Assembly: GCA_028282545.1 (NCBI GenBank)
Contig: JANQHT010000070.1
Location: 24,855 to 88,854 of the forward strand
Source of the DNA: Spirochaetales bacterium
GTDB lineage: Bacteria > Spirochaetota > Spirochaetia > DSM-27196 > Alkalispirochaetaceae
Reading direction: 5' to 3'
Length of the DNA: 64,000 nt
Positions within the stretch are counted from its first letter, which is position 1. Each line of letters begins with the position of its first letter. Below, in pieces: positions 35,791 to 45,782 of this stretch. The position numbers and the translations under genes are program-made. Under the pieces are notes generated by a model. It saw nothing but the letters and a program-made list of their open reading frames with translations, did no database searches and was not told where the DNA came from.

Positions 35791-35948
35791 TATCCACCGG
35801 TTATCCCCAAGCAACGGTGCTTGCAACGGGGCATTTGGTAGACAGAACACGCTCGATAGCGGGTTATCGAACACCTAAAACATCAATTTATTCAAAAATA
35901 GGCGAAGAACTACTTAATCTGTGTTAACGAGAACGCGGTTTATCCACA
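35791..35948. promoter_or_regulatory. DnaA-box cluster between gcvH and jag
   Basis: TTATCCACA (35940-35948) matches the DnaA-box consensus exactly. TTATCCACC (35791-35799) and TTATCCCCA (35802-35810) are one-mismatch copies. The DNA between is AT-rich (35870-35920). It lies about 7.7 kb from the dnaA-gyrB gap. It could titrate DnaA or regulate gcvH or jag; no such role is shown. Confidence 0.5.
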
Positions 35949-35961
35949 GATCTTCCACACT

Positions 35962-36732
35962 CTAGGGATTATCGCGATAGATCACTCGGACCTGTTTGTA
36001 GAGTCCTTCGCCTTCGCTCTCGGTTCGAATGCCCTCAATGTCGTTGAGTGTAGTGTGAATCAGGCGTCGTTCAAAGGGGTTCATCGGTTCAAGCAGCTTG
36101 CTTCGGCGTGTGCGCATGACCTGATCGCCCACCTTGTGCGCCAGGCGGATAAGGCTCTCCTCACGACGCGCGCGATACCCTTCGGCATCGAGGATGATCT
36201 TGGGGCTCTCCTCTTCGATCCGGCTTGCCACGACGTTGGCAAGCAGTTGGAGCGCGTCGAGGTTCTTTCCCTTGCGGCCGATCAGGATGTTCGAGAAGTC
36301 CGAGTCCAGCCGCATGCCGATCTTATCCTGCCGGCGGTACATGATCTGTACCGATGCCGGGAACCCGAGCTTGCCGGTGACGGCGGTGACAAAGTCGACG
36401 ACGGCGTGCTCGAAATCGGTCTCCGGCTGGGCGCTCCGGGAGGCAGCCGTCGCCGCGGCGGCCGGTGCGTCGCTTCCGGGCGGAACGTCGTTGTCCGACG
36501 ATACCGGGGCGCCCCGTGAGCCACCGCCGTAGACGGTGGCCGTCTCTTCGCTGACCAGCCCCTCTTCATCCCCCGGCAGGTGCACAAGGATTCGGACCTT
36601 TTTACCCATCCCGAGCAGACCGCCCTGACTTTCGAGGATTTCGATCTCGATCTCTTCCGCTTCGATACCGAGCGCTTCTACCGCGGCGTCGATCGCCTCG
36701 CGTTCGGTTCTTCCTTCGAAAATTCGTTCCAT
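35962..36732 (-). CDS. jag: Jag/KhpB RNA-binding protein
   Basis: The 256-residue protein starts at ATG 36732 after GGGAG. It has the Jag N-terminal domain (IFEGRTEREAIDAAVEALGI, with GGLLGMGKKVRI), an acidic Ala-rich linker, a KH-type domain (NILIGRKGKNLDALQLLANV) and an R3H domain (NPFERRLIHTTLNDIEGIRT). It binds RNA and affects cell envelope growth in Gram-positives. It follows yidC within 4 bases, the usual rpmH-rnpA-yidC-jag order. Confidence 0.93.
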   Translation of the reverse strand: MERIFEGRTEREAIDAAVEALGIEAEEIEIEILESQGGLLGMGKKVRILVHLPGDEEGLVSEETATVYGGGSRGAPVSSDNDVPPGSDAPAAAATAASRSAQPETDFEHAVVDFVTAVTGKLGFPASVQIMYRRQDKIGMRLDSDFSNILIGRKGKNLDALQLLANVVASRIEEESPKIILDAEGYRARREESLIRLAHKVGDQVMRTRRSKLLEPMNPFERRLIHTTLNDIEGIRTESEGEGLYKQVRVIYRDNP

Positions 36733-36736
36733 ATCG

Positions 36737-38497
36737 TTACTCCCTGGCTTGTCGCTTCCGGTTGATGTAGTACTGCTGGCCAACGGTAAGGACGTTGGAA
36801 AAGATCCAGTAAACCAGCAGTCCACTCGGCATGTTATAGAGGATAAAGAAGAACATGATGGGCATGCCGTACTGCATCATCTTCATCTGGCTGTTGCTCT
36901 GACCGCTCGCCGGTGTCTGCATGAGGCGGCTCGAAAGGATCTGGCTGGCGACGAAAATGATCGGGAGGAGGCGCAGGTCCGTCCAGCCGAGCAGGGGTAA
37001 CGTATATCCCCCGAAATTCCAGATCGACTCCGGTGCAGAGAGGTCGGTGATCCAGCCTGGGATAAACGAGGCGCCCCGCAGGTCAAAGTGGTTGTTGAAC
37101 AATCCGAACATGGCGATAAAAAACGGGAACTGGATCAGCATGGGAAGACACCCTCCCATGGGATTGGCGCCCTCCTTTTTGTACATCGCCGCCATCTCGG
37201 CGTTGAGTTTCTGCGGGTTGTCCTTGTACTTCTCCCGGAGCTCCTGCATCTTCGGATTCAACTGCTGCATCTTGCTGGTGCTCTCGTAGCTCTTGTGCGT
37301 CAGCGGAAAGAGCAGGATCTTCACGATGATCGTGAGAATAATAATCGCGAACCCGTAGTTGGGAATCACCCGGTTGATGAGCTGCAGCAGGAACTTCAGG
37401 ATCGTTTCGAGCCACCCGAAGAGGAGACGGGACTCCTGGACCTGGTCCAGGTTGAGGTCGCGCGCTCCCAGGGCATTTTCGTCGGCATCGTTGTATCGAT
37501 CCAGAACGCGGGCGACTTTGGGTCCCACGTAGAAACGGACCACGTCTTTATTGGCGGCGCTGCTGATGACGGGACGGTCCAGGGAGAGCTGCGCACCGTT
37601 TCTGAGGCCCGGGGACGTCACATTGGAGACGGTGAACTCGTAGTCGGTGGCACCGGGAATGGCTACCACGGCGAAGTACTTCCCTGAGAGGGCAATCCAC
37701 TGGAACGGCTCCGTGACGGTTTCCGTCTGTTCCTGTCGCAGCCGGATATTCTTGGGTCGCCGGTCGAAGAAGTACGAAAAGCGCCGGTACTCGTTCCGGT
37801 TGTCGAGTTCGGCGTAGCTGGGTCCGATCTGCGGCCCCACCGTAAGGGCGTAACTCACGCCGTTGAAGTTGAGCGGAATAAAGGCATTTACCGAATTCTG
37901 CGCTTCCACCGCCACTTCAAACATGTACTCCCCCGGAAAAAACCGGTAGCTCCGTGTCACGGTGAAGGGTTCGTCCTGTATGCCGGGAACGGTAAACTCT
38001 CGCCGGAACGTAACGGTGTTCGCGTCGGTGGAAGAAACGAGGCGGAAGAGATCGCGGACCGGGGGATTGGTGTGCGAGCCAAAGTGCAGTTCGAACGCCG
38101 CCATGTCGCTCTCTTCCCGCATGATCATTTCGACGGGCTGATCGCCGTCGATGTGTTCCAGAAGCTTGATTGAGGTAATCCTCGCCCCGGCGGGATCAAA
38201 TGTTACCTCCATGAGATCGTTCTTGTAGGTAACGGGATCGGCGGATAGACCGTCGCCGCTTAGGGCCACCACACCGGAGGTAGAGGCGGTTGAAGAGACG
38301 CTTTGGGCGCTCCCACCCGTGGTGTTGGCTTCGGTCTGCGCGATGTGTCCGTCCGCCTGCTCCGGGAGCGGTTGTGCCTGGGTCGTCTCGGTTGTCTCCA
38401 CGGCCGATTGCGGAGGATAGAGCGCGTTCTGTACCATGAAGCCGACGGTAATCACGACGACTGACAGGACTACCGCCAGGAGTGTTCGTTTATCCAT
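36737..38497 (-). CDS. yidC: Membrane protein insertase YidC
   Basis: The 586-residue inner-membrane insertase has an N-terminal helix (LLAVVLSVVVITVGFMVQNA) and a large periplasmic beta-domain (residues ~60-330). The five-helix core follows, with the positively charged C1 loop (KSYESTSKMQQLNPKMQELR), the hairpin KKEGANPMGGCLPMLIQFPF, and PSGLLVYWIFSNVLTVGQQY near the end. It inserts and folds membrane proteins with or without SecYEG. The long Gln/Thr-rich stretch after the first helix is variable in the family. Confidence 0.96.
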   Translation of the reverse strand: MDKRTLLAVVLSVVVITVGFMVQNALYPPQSAVETTETTQAQPLPEQADGHIAQTEANTTGGSAQSVSSTASTSGVVALSGDGLSADPVTYKNDLMEVTFDPAGARITSIKLLEHIDGDQPVEMIMREESDMAAFELHFGSHTNPPVRDLFRLVSSTDANTVTFRREFTVPGIQDEPFTVTRSYRFFPGEYMFEVAVEAQNSVNAFIPLNFNGVSYALTVGPQIGPSYAELDNRNEYRRFSYFFDRRPKNIRLRQEQTETVTEPFQWIALSGKYFAVVAIPGATDYEFTVSNVTSPGLRNGAQLSLDRPVISSAANKDVVRFYVGPKVARVLDRYNDADENALGARDLNLDQVQESRLLFGWLETILKFLLQLINRVIPNYGFAIIILTIIVKILLFPLTHKSYESTSKMQQLNPKMQELREKYKDNPQKLNAEMAAMYKKEGANPMGGCLPMLIQFPFFIAMFGLFNNHFDLRGASFIPGWITDLSAPESIWNFGGYTLPLLGWTDLRLLPIIFVASQILSSRLMQTPASGQSNSQMKMMQYGMPIMFFFILYNMPSGLLVYWIFSNVLTVGQQYYINRKRQARE

Positions 38498-38506
38498 GTT
38501 GTATCC

Positions 38507-38860
38507 TTATGCGTTCGGAACGAGTCCGGCCCGCTTTGCTAGCATCATTACCTGGGTGCGCCGGTCGTCAAACGTACATGCGCCTGGATATATGACAAAC
38601 GCCAGGTCGTACCCCGGCGAAAGGTCCGCTTTGATGGTCCGGTATATCTCCCGAACGTGCCGGCGGGCCCGGTTGCGCGCCACGGCGCTGGTATACCCCC
38701 GCGGGGCGGCAAAAAGCACACGACTCCACCCGTAGCCGTTGGGAGCTACGCGAAGGTGGAGTCCGGTGGTGCGATAGATCGTGGAACGTTGAAACAGGTT
38801 CCGAATGTCACGTCTACGTCGTAGTATTTCGGCCTTAGTAAGGCTTCTTCTCATCGGCAA
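38507..38860 (-). CDS. rnpA: Ribonuclease P protein component
   Basis: The 117-residue basic protein begins [20 protein letters not shown] and contains the RNR motif region [15 protein letters not shown], which binds RNase P RNA. ATG 38860, or ATG 38854 two codons later, lies inside the end of rpmH. The frames therefore overlap by about 20-26 bp, a known but uncommon arrangement. It is followed by yidC after 9 bases. Confidence 0.93.
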   Translation of the reverse strand: MPMRRSLTKAEILRRRRDIRNLFQRSTIYRTTGLHLRVAPNGYGWSRVLFAAPRGYTSAVARNRARRHVREIYRTIKADLSPGYDLAFVIYPGACTFDDRRTQVMMLAKRAGLVPNA

Positions 38861-38990
38861 CGGTTAGCTTCGTCCGCCCCTTGGCACGACGTCGCTTGAG
38901 TACCAGCCGACCGCCCTTGGTTTTCATACGGGCGCGAAAGCCGAATTTGCGGTTACGTTTCACGCGACTCGGCTGATAGGTACGCTTCAT
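38835..38990 (-). CDS. rpmH: 50S ribosomal protein L34
   Basis: The 51-residue basic protein reads [20 protein letters not shown] then [19 protein letters not shown], the L34 signature throughout. The tail [11 protein letters not shown] is a few residues longer than the typical 44-46. GGAGAGG stands before ATG 38990. It leads the rpmH-rnpA-yidC-jag run and has its own promoter just upstream. Confidence 0.96.
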   Translation of the reverse strand: MKRTYQPSRVKRNRKFGFRARMKTKGGRLVLKRRRAKGRTKLTVADEKKPY

Positions 38991-39025
38991 CTACCTCTCC
39001 TTCAAATATCATAGACAGAGAGCGA

Positions 39026-39055
39026 AGTATATAGACGCCTGATTGATCGTGTCAA
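39026..39055 (-). promoter_or_regulatory. Promoter of rpmH
   Basis: On the minus strand TTGACA (39055-39050) and TATACT (39031-39026) are spaced by 18 bp, giving a start near 39019, some 30 bases before rpmH. A TATATA shifted by two bases gives a 16-bp spacing instead. Confidence 0.7.
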
Positions 39056-39102
39056 TCGCGACCGCTTTTGTGAATCGCCGGTACCGCACCAATTCTCATT
39101 CT

Positions 39103-39226
39103 GGAGATCACATGGCCGTGGCGCGATTCACTTCATGCCTGGCTTCGATCCGCTGCAGAGACGCGTTTTGTTCGTCGTTCCGGACACGCCTGGTGATATT
39201 CACGTCCAACCGGCCATATGATCTCC
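39103..39226. mobile_element. MITE-like element, copy 2
   Basis: GGAGATCACAT (39103-39113) is inverted as ATATGATCTCC (39216-39226). The matching termini extend outward to TTCTCAT and ATGAGAA, giving arms of about 25 bases. The right half (GCAGAGACGCGTTTTGTTCG onward) follows the 18858 element closely; the left stem arm has diverged. It lies between rpmH and DUF721. Confidence 0.75.
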
Positions 39227-39252
39227 TACATGAGAACCGCTTTTTGTTTGGT

Positions 39253-39768
39253 CTATACAACGTCGTCGGAGGGCTCGTCGTCCTTCTTCCGTAATGAGAA
39301 GTGCCGGCCTTTGCGGTCGTTGTCGGCGATGGCCCGTCCAAGGCGCTCCAGGGAAGAGGAGAACTCGTTGTCGTCGCCCGGTAGCGCTCTCCTGTGATCC
39401 TCAGCGCCGGCCGATCCCGGCCGTTTCGTCTGCCCGCCAACCGGTGTCCGAGGTCCGGCCTCCGGAGCTTCATCGCTCACGTAGGTATGGATGTTGCGAA
39501 CGTTGACGCCAGGATGGTTCCGGCGAATTGCGGCAATGATCTCGTTCCGCTTGATCGCAAGGCGTTGGGCCCATCCGGGATGGTCCACCTGGACGATCAG
39601 GGATCCGTGGCGGATGTCGATCGGTGATGAGTGGGCGGCGATATCGGTTCCGGCAAGGTCGGCCCAGTTCGAGAAGAAGGGGATAAGACCCGCGTTGTCG
39701 GTGGCACCGATCGTTTCGACGAATCGTGCAACCAGCTCCGCGGCGCTACGCGGCGATGAATCGTCCAC
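39253..39768 (-). CDS. DUF721 (DciA-like) protein
   Basis: The 171-residue protein starts at GTG 39768, inside the end of recF (23-bp overlap). Residues ~10-105 carry the DUF721/DciA core: LVARFVETIG, NWADLAGTDIAAHSSPIDIR, GSLIVQVDHPGWAQRLAIKR and EIIAAIRRNHPGVNVRNIHTY. DciA-type proteins load or recruit the replicative helicase in bacteria lacking DnaC/DnaI. The C-terminal half is low-complexity and ends KKDDEPSDDVV, in DNA shared with the repeat at 19.0 kb. Its place after dnaA-dnaN-recF supports a replication role. Confidence 0.8.
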   Translation of the reverse strand: MDDSSPRSAAELVARFVETIGATDNAGLIPFFSNWADLAGTDIAAHSSPIDIRHGSLIVQVDHPGWAQRLAIKRNEIIAAIRRNHPGVNVRNIHTYVSDEAPEAGPRTPVGGQTKRPGSAGAEDHRRALPGDDNEFSSSLERLGRAIADNDRKGRHFSLRKKDDEPSDDVV

Positions 39769-40837
39769 TTTCGACCGAGTATACCAGGCTCGCCTCGGAG
39801 CGGTAAGATTCGAAGAGTTCACCCGGCAAAAAGGTAAAGAAGAGCTGTTCCGCCTCCGGGAGCGTCGCGACGAAGCGCGTCCGCCGTTCTGCGTCGAGTT
39901 CGAGCAGAACATCGTCGAGGAGCAGGACCGGTCGGCGCCGGGTTCGCGCCGCAAAGAGGCGCGCCTGGGAAACGCGCAGGATAAGCGCCGTCAGGCGCTG
40001 TTGGCCCGTGGATGCGACCTCGAGGAAATCGGTGCCGTCGTAGCGAAACAGAATCTTGTCACGGTGGGGACCGAGAACGGTGGTTCCCATCGTTAGTTCC
40101 TGGGACCGGCGCGCGCGGATTGCCTCTACAAAATCGTCCTCCGTGGCCTGGTCGAAACCGACCCTGTGTCCGCTCGGCTGGTATTCGATCGCGAGGTCAC
40201 CGGACATCGTTGAAACGGGCCGGAAGAGTTCCGCGAATACCGCGTTGAACTCGCCGAGTGCCTGGTTGCGGTTCCGTTGGACCTGGAGCGCTTCCGCGGC
40301 CAGTTGCGAATCGAGCACGTCCAGGAGATCCAGGGAGCGGTTTTTGAGTGCCTGGTTGCGGTTGTTCAAGACGCGCCGGTAGCGCCTGAGGTCGTCGATG
40401 TGGAGCGGCTGGAACATGCTGAGCGTCTGATCGACGAAGAAGCGCTGTAGTTCGGGAGGTCCGGCGACGTACTTGAGATCATCGTGGCGAAAGAGGACAC
40501 AGGGAATCCTCGATACCATCTCCCGTCGATCACGCACGGCGTTTCCGTCGAGGCGGATCGACTTCTTTCCCCCTTCGATCTGCACGGTTACGCGCGCCTC
40601 CTGTTCGTCGTCGGCGTACGATCCTTCCAGAGACATCTCCTTGGCATGCCTGGTAACGAGTTCGGCGTCGCGACGGGTGCGAAAACTCGTCCCGTAACTC
40701 AGGAGGTAGAGCGCTTCGAGGAAGTTGGTTTTGCCCTGGCCGTTCTCACCAACCAGGAATATCCGGGGCGAGTCGATCTCAACGGTCTGTTCTTCAACGT
40801 TGCGAAAATGAAAAAACCGTACCGAGTGGAATCCCAC
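39746..40837 (-). CDS. recF: DNA replication and repair protein RecF
   Basis: The 363-residue SMC-like ATPase has LVGENGQGKTNFLEALYLLS (Walker A) and RRPVLLLDDVLLELDAERR (Walker B with D-loop); the signature is in the STGQQRLTALILR region. It helps load RecA at gaps via RecOR. GTG 40837 shares one base with the dnaN stop, showing tight coupling. It is in the dnaA-dnaN-recF-DUF721 operon. Confidence 0.95.
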   Translation of the reverse strand: MGFHSVRFFHFRNVEEQTVEIDSPRIFLVGENGQGKTNFLEALYLLSYGTSFRTRRDAELVTRHAKEMSLEGSYADDEQEARVTVQIEGGKKSIRLDGNAVRDRREMVSRIPCVLFRHDDLKYVAGPPELQRFFVDQTLSMFQPLHIDDLRRYRRVLNNRNQALKNRSLDLLDVLDSQLAAEALQVQRNRNQALGEFNAVFAELFRPVSTMSGDLAIEYQPSGHRVGFDQATEDDFVEAIRARRSQELTMGTTVLGPHRDKILFRYDGTDFLEVASTGQQRLTALILRVSQARLFAARTRRRPVLLLDDVLLELDAERRTRFVATLPEAEQLFFTFLPGELFESYRSEASLVYSVESGRFIAA

Positions 40838-41949
40838 TACTGGATCTGCATCGGCATCACGATATGAAAATAGTTGCTTGCCGGTTCGCTGTGGAGCGTG
40901 ATCGCCTTGCCGGGATCGGTGAACTCCACGCGAATCGTATCGGAATCAACCACGCGGAGCGGTTCCACCAGATAGAGGTAGTTCAGCGCGATGTTCGTTT
41001 CGGGACCGTCGAAATCACAGGTGATCTCTTCACGGGCGCGCCCGATTTCCGACTCCTCGGAAGTGAGCGTCATCAGGTTCGGCTGTAGTTCGACGTAGAT
41101 TCTGCGCGATTTCTCCACGAGCAATGAGACGCGTTTGAGTGCCTCTTCCAGTTCGTCCTTGGCGACGAGAAACGAATGCTCCTGGTTTTCCGGGATCACT
41201 TTGCGATAGTTGGGAAACTGGCCGTCGATCAACGCCGAGGATATCTGGTAGTTCTCAAAGCGGAAAAAGATGTGCTTGTCCGCAACGGCGACGCTAACGC
41301 TTCCTTCGCCAGTGGCGAGTTTCTTCACGAGCGCCAGCACTTTCGGAGGGATGATCACACCCGCGAACTCGGGCACATTGGAAATCTCTTTCTCGCCGAT
41401 GAAGGAGAGCCGCCGCCCGTCCGTCGCGACCATCACGAGCTGATCCTCGGCGTATTCGAAGTAGACGCCGTTCATAAAAAAGCGCGTCTCATCGTTCGAA
41501 ACGGCAAAGATCGTTTGAGACACCATCTCGATCAGCTGCTTCTGTGGAAGTTCGAAGTACGACGCCGGCGCAACGGTCTGTATCTCCGGAAATTTGTCGG
41601 CTGGTATGCTGCGGAGCCGGAAATCGATCCGCTTGAACGTAGGACGAATGATGAAGTTTTCCCCGGTGGTTTCCGGGTTCTGTTCAAACTCGATCTCTCC
41701 GGCCGGTACAGACCGCAGAATGCCCAGAAGTTTATCGCAGAAAACGGTGGTTCGGCCGGCCTCGCCGGTACTAACCGGAACGGTCGTTTCGAAGCTCACC
41801 TTGAGATCTGTGGCGCGAATCGTAAGATTACCGTTATCAGCTTCCAGGAGTACGTTGGAAAGGATGGACATGTTTGACCGGGAAGCGATGATCTCCTGTG
41901 CAACCTGGATTTCCCGGATGATGACGTCTCGTTCTACCGTGAACTTCAC
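40837..41949 (-). CDS. dnaN: DNA polymerase III beta subunit (sliding clamp)
   Basis: The 370-residue clamp shows the three-domain fold: MKFTVERDVIIREIQVAQEI and SILSNVLLEADNGNLTIRAT in domain I, VMVATDGRRLSFI in domain II, and the C-terminal NYFHIVMPMQIQ, the P(M/V)R-like clamp end. It encircles DNA and binds polymerase, DciA and repair proteins. It lies between dnaA and recF, separated from dnaA by the 194-bp origin-like gap. Confidence 0.97.
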   Translation of the reverse strand: MKFTVERDVIIREIQVAQEIIASRSNMSILSNVLLEADNGNLTIRATDLKVSFETTVPVSTGEAGRTTVFCDKLLGILRSVPAGEIEFEQNPETTGENFIIRPTFKRIDFRLRSIPADKFPEIQTVAPASYFELPQKQLIEMVSQTIFAVSNDETRFFMNGVYFEYAEDQLVMVATDGRRLSFIGEKEISNVPEFAGVIIPPKVLALVKKLATGEGSVSVAVADKHIFFRFENYQISSALIDGQFPNYRKVIPENQEHSFLVAKDELEEALKRVSLLVEKSRRIYVELQPNLMTLTSEESEIGRAREEITCDFDGPETNIALNYLYLVEPLRVVDSDTIRVEFTDPGKAITLHSEPASNYFHIVMPMQIQ

Positions 41950-41972
41950 TTGGACAATTCTCTCCTTTGTTG

Positions 41973-42139
41973 CGGATTATATATTAATAAGTAGTAGTAG
42001 TAATAGGCGTTGTGTATTTGTGGAAACATGGCTCAATGTGTGCTTCCACAAGGAGTTGGCGGTGTCATAACCGGCGTACGGTTTTCCCGATTTTTTCCAG
42101 TTATCCACACCGGGACGATCTATCCCGAAGTATCCCACA
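41973..42139. other. Origin-like dnaA-dnaN intergenic region with DnaA-trio run
   Basis: An AT-rich block (41973-41990) is followed by TAAGTAGTAGTAGTAATAG (41988-42006), repeated TAG/TAA triplets as in DnaA-trio elements of unwinding regions. TGTGGAAAC (42019-42027) and CTTCCACAA (42043-42051) are degenerate DnaA boxes, and TTATCCACA (42101-42109) is exact. This is the expected basal unwinding layout: box, trio, AT-rich element. It probably also holds the dnaN promoter. Confidence 0.75.
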
Positions 42140-42143
42140 GGTT

Positions 42144-43526
42144 TTACGCCTTGCTTCCCGCTTCCTTTGTCTGCCGAATCAGGAGTTGAATCACGTCTTC
42201 CAGGGTCGGATCGGTTCGCTTCCGGCTCTCGATCTTTTGGCACGCGTGCATGACGGTGGTGTGGTCTCGCCCGCCAAACTCGAGTCCAATATCGGTCATG
42301 GACGATTCGGTTATCTCCCGCGTGATATACATCGCGAGCTGCCTGGGAAACGCGACCGCCCGGGTCCGTTTTTTCCCCTTGAGTTCGTTGGCGGAAAGGT
42401 TGAAGTAGGCTGCGACTGTGCGCTGGATCACATCAACCGTAACGTTGTTCTGTAGCGGGCTCGAGAAGAAGTCCTTTAACTGCCGCTGGGCGACGTCGAC
42501 GGAGATATCCTTGTTGACCAGTTCCGCGTATGCGGCGATTCGCGTGAGCGCAGCTTCGAGATCGCGGACGTTGGTCGTGATCTTCTGGCAGATCAAGCTG
42601 ATCACGTCGTCGGAAACGTGAATGTTCGTTTTTTCCGCCTTGGTCTTCAGGATCGCCACCGCGGTCTCCATTTGGGGCGGTTGGAGATCCACGGTCAGTC
42701 CGCGGGTAAACCGATTCTGGAGGCGTTCAGTGATGTCCTTGATCTCGCTCACGGGGCGGTCACTGGTGAAAACCATCTGCTTCCGCGCGTCGAAGAGCGC
42801 GTTGAACGTGTGAAATAGCTCTTCCTGCGTCTCGTGCTTTTTCTGCAGGAAGTGAATATCGTCGATGAGCAGGACATCGGCGTGACGGTACCGGTTCTTG
42901 AAGACGTGGGTCTTGTTGTCCTGGATCGAACGGATAAACTCGTTGGTGAAGTCTTCTGCCGTAACGTAGACGATACGCACGTTCTCCTGTGTTACCCAGA
43001 CGGCGTTCCCGATCGATTGCAGCAGGTGCGTCTTTCCGAGGCCGACGCCGCCGTAGATCAGGCACGGATTGTAGGTTGATCCCGGATTCTTCGATATTGC
43101 CAGCGCCGCATTGGCGGCAAAGCGGTTGTTATCTCCCACCACGAAGTTGTCAAAGGTGTAGTCCGGGCTGAGTCCCGGTGCAGGACCTTTGGCGGCCGGT
43201 ACGATAACGGGTGAGGATTTCCGTTTTCCGCTCTTTTTCGGCGCCGGTTCAGCTGAGGGGGCGGGCTGTTCCGGCGGTTTCACGTCGAAGTCGAGGGCCA
43301 GCGTACGCCCGGAAAGCTCCGCGATTTTCCGTTCGATCAGTTCGCGGTAGCGCTGTTTTACTTGGTCACGATAGAATGACGACGGTACTTGGATAATGAT
43401 GTCTTCCGGCCCCGAACGCACGTACTCGAGCTGTTGGAACCACATGACGAATTCCTGGTCAGATACCTCGCGCTCGATTTGTTTCAAAGCCTCGTCCCAG
43501 AAGACTCGATAGTCCCACGTTTTCAT
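42144..43526 (-). CDS. dnaA: Chromosomal replication initiator DnaA
   Basis: The 460-residue protein has domain I (residues 1-80: WDEALKQIEREVSDQEFVMW), a variable Pro/Ala/Lys linker, and the AAA+ domain with GGVGLGKTHLLQSIGNAVW and VLLIDDIHFL. The C-terminal DNA-binding domain has GGRDHTTVMHACQKIESRK, which recognises DnaA boxes. DnaA boxes flank the gene on both sides, suggesting autoregulation and a split origin. It is transcribed away from gyrB. Confidence 0.98.
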   Translation of the reverse strand: MKTWDYRVFWDEALKQIEREVSDQEFVMWFQQLEYVRSGPEDIIIQVPSSFYRDQVKQRYRELIERKIAELSGRTLALDFDVKPPEQPAPSAEPAPKKSGKRKSSPVIVPAAKGPAPGLSPDYTFDNFVVGDNNRFAANAALAISKNPGSTYNPCLIYGGVGLGKTHLLQSIGNAVWVTQENVRIVYVTAEDFTNEFIRSIQDNKTHVFKNRYRHADVLLIDDIHFLQKKHETQEELFHTFNALFDARKQMVFTSDRPVSEIKDITERLQNRFTRGLTVDLQPPQMETAVAILKTKAEKTNIHVSDDVISLICQKITTNVRDLEAALTRIAAYAELVNKDISVDVAQRQLKDFFSSPLQNNVTVDVIQRTVAAYFNLSANELKGKKRTRAVAFPRQLAMYITREITESSMTDIGLEFGGRDHTTVMHACQKIESRKRTDPTLEDVIQLLIRQTKEAGSKA

Positions 43527-45765
<2,239 letters not shown>

Positions 45766-45782
45766 CAGAACAGGAGTAACGA

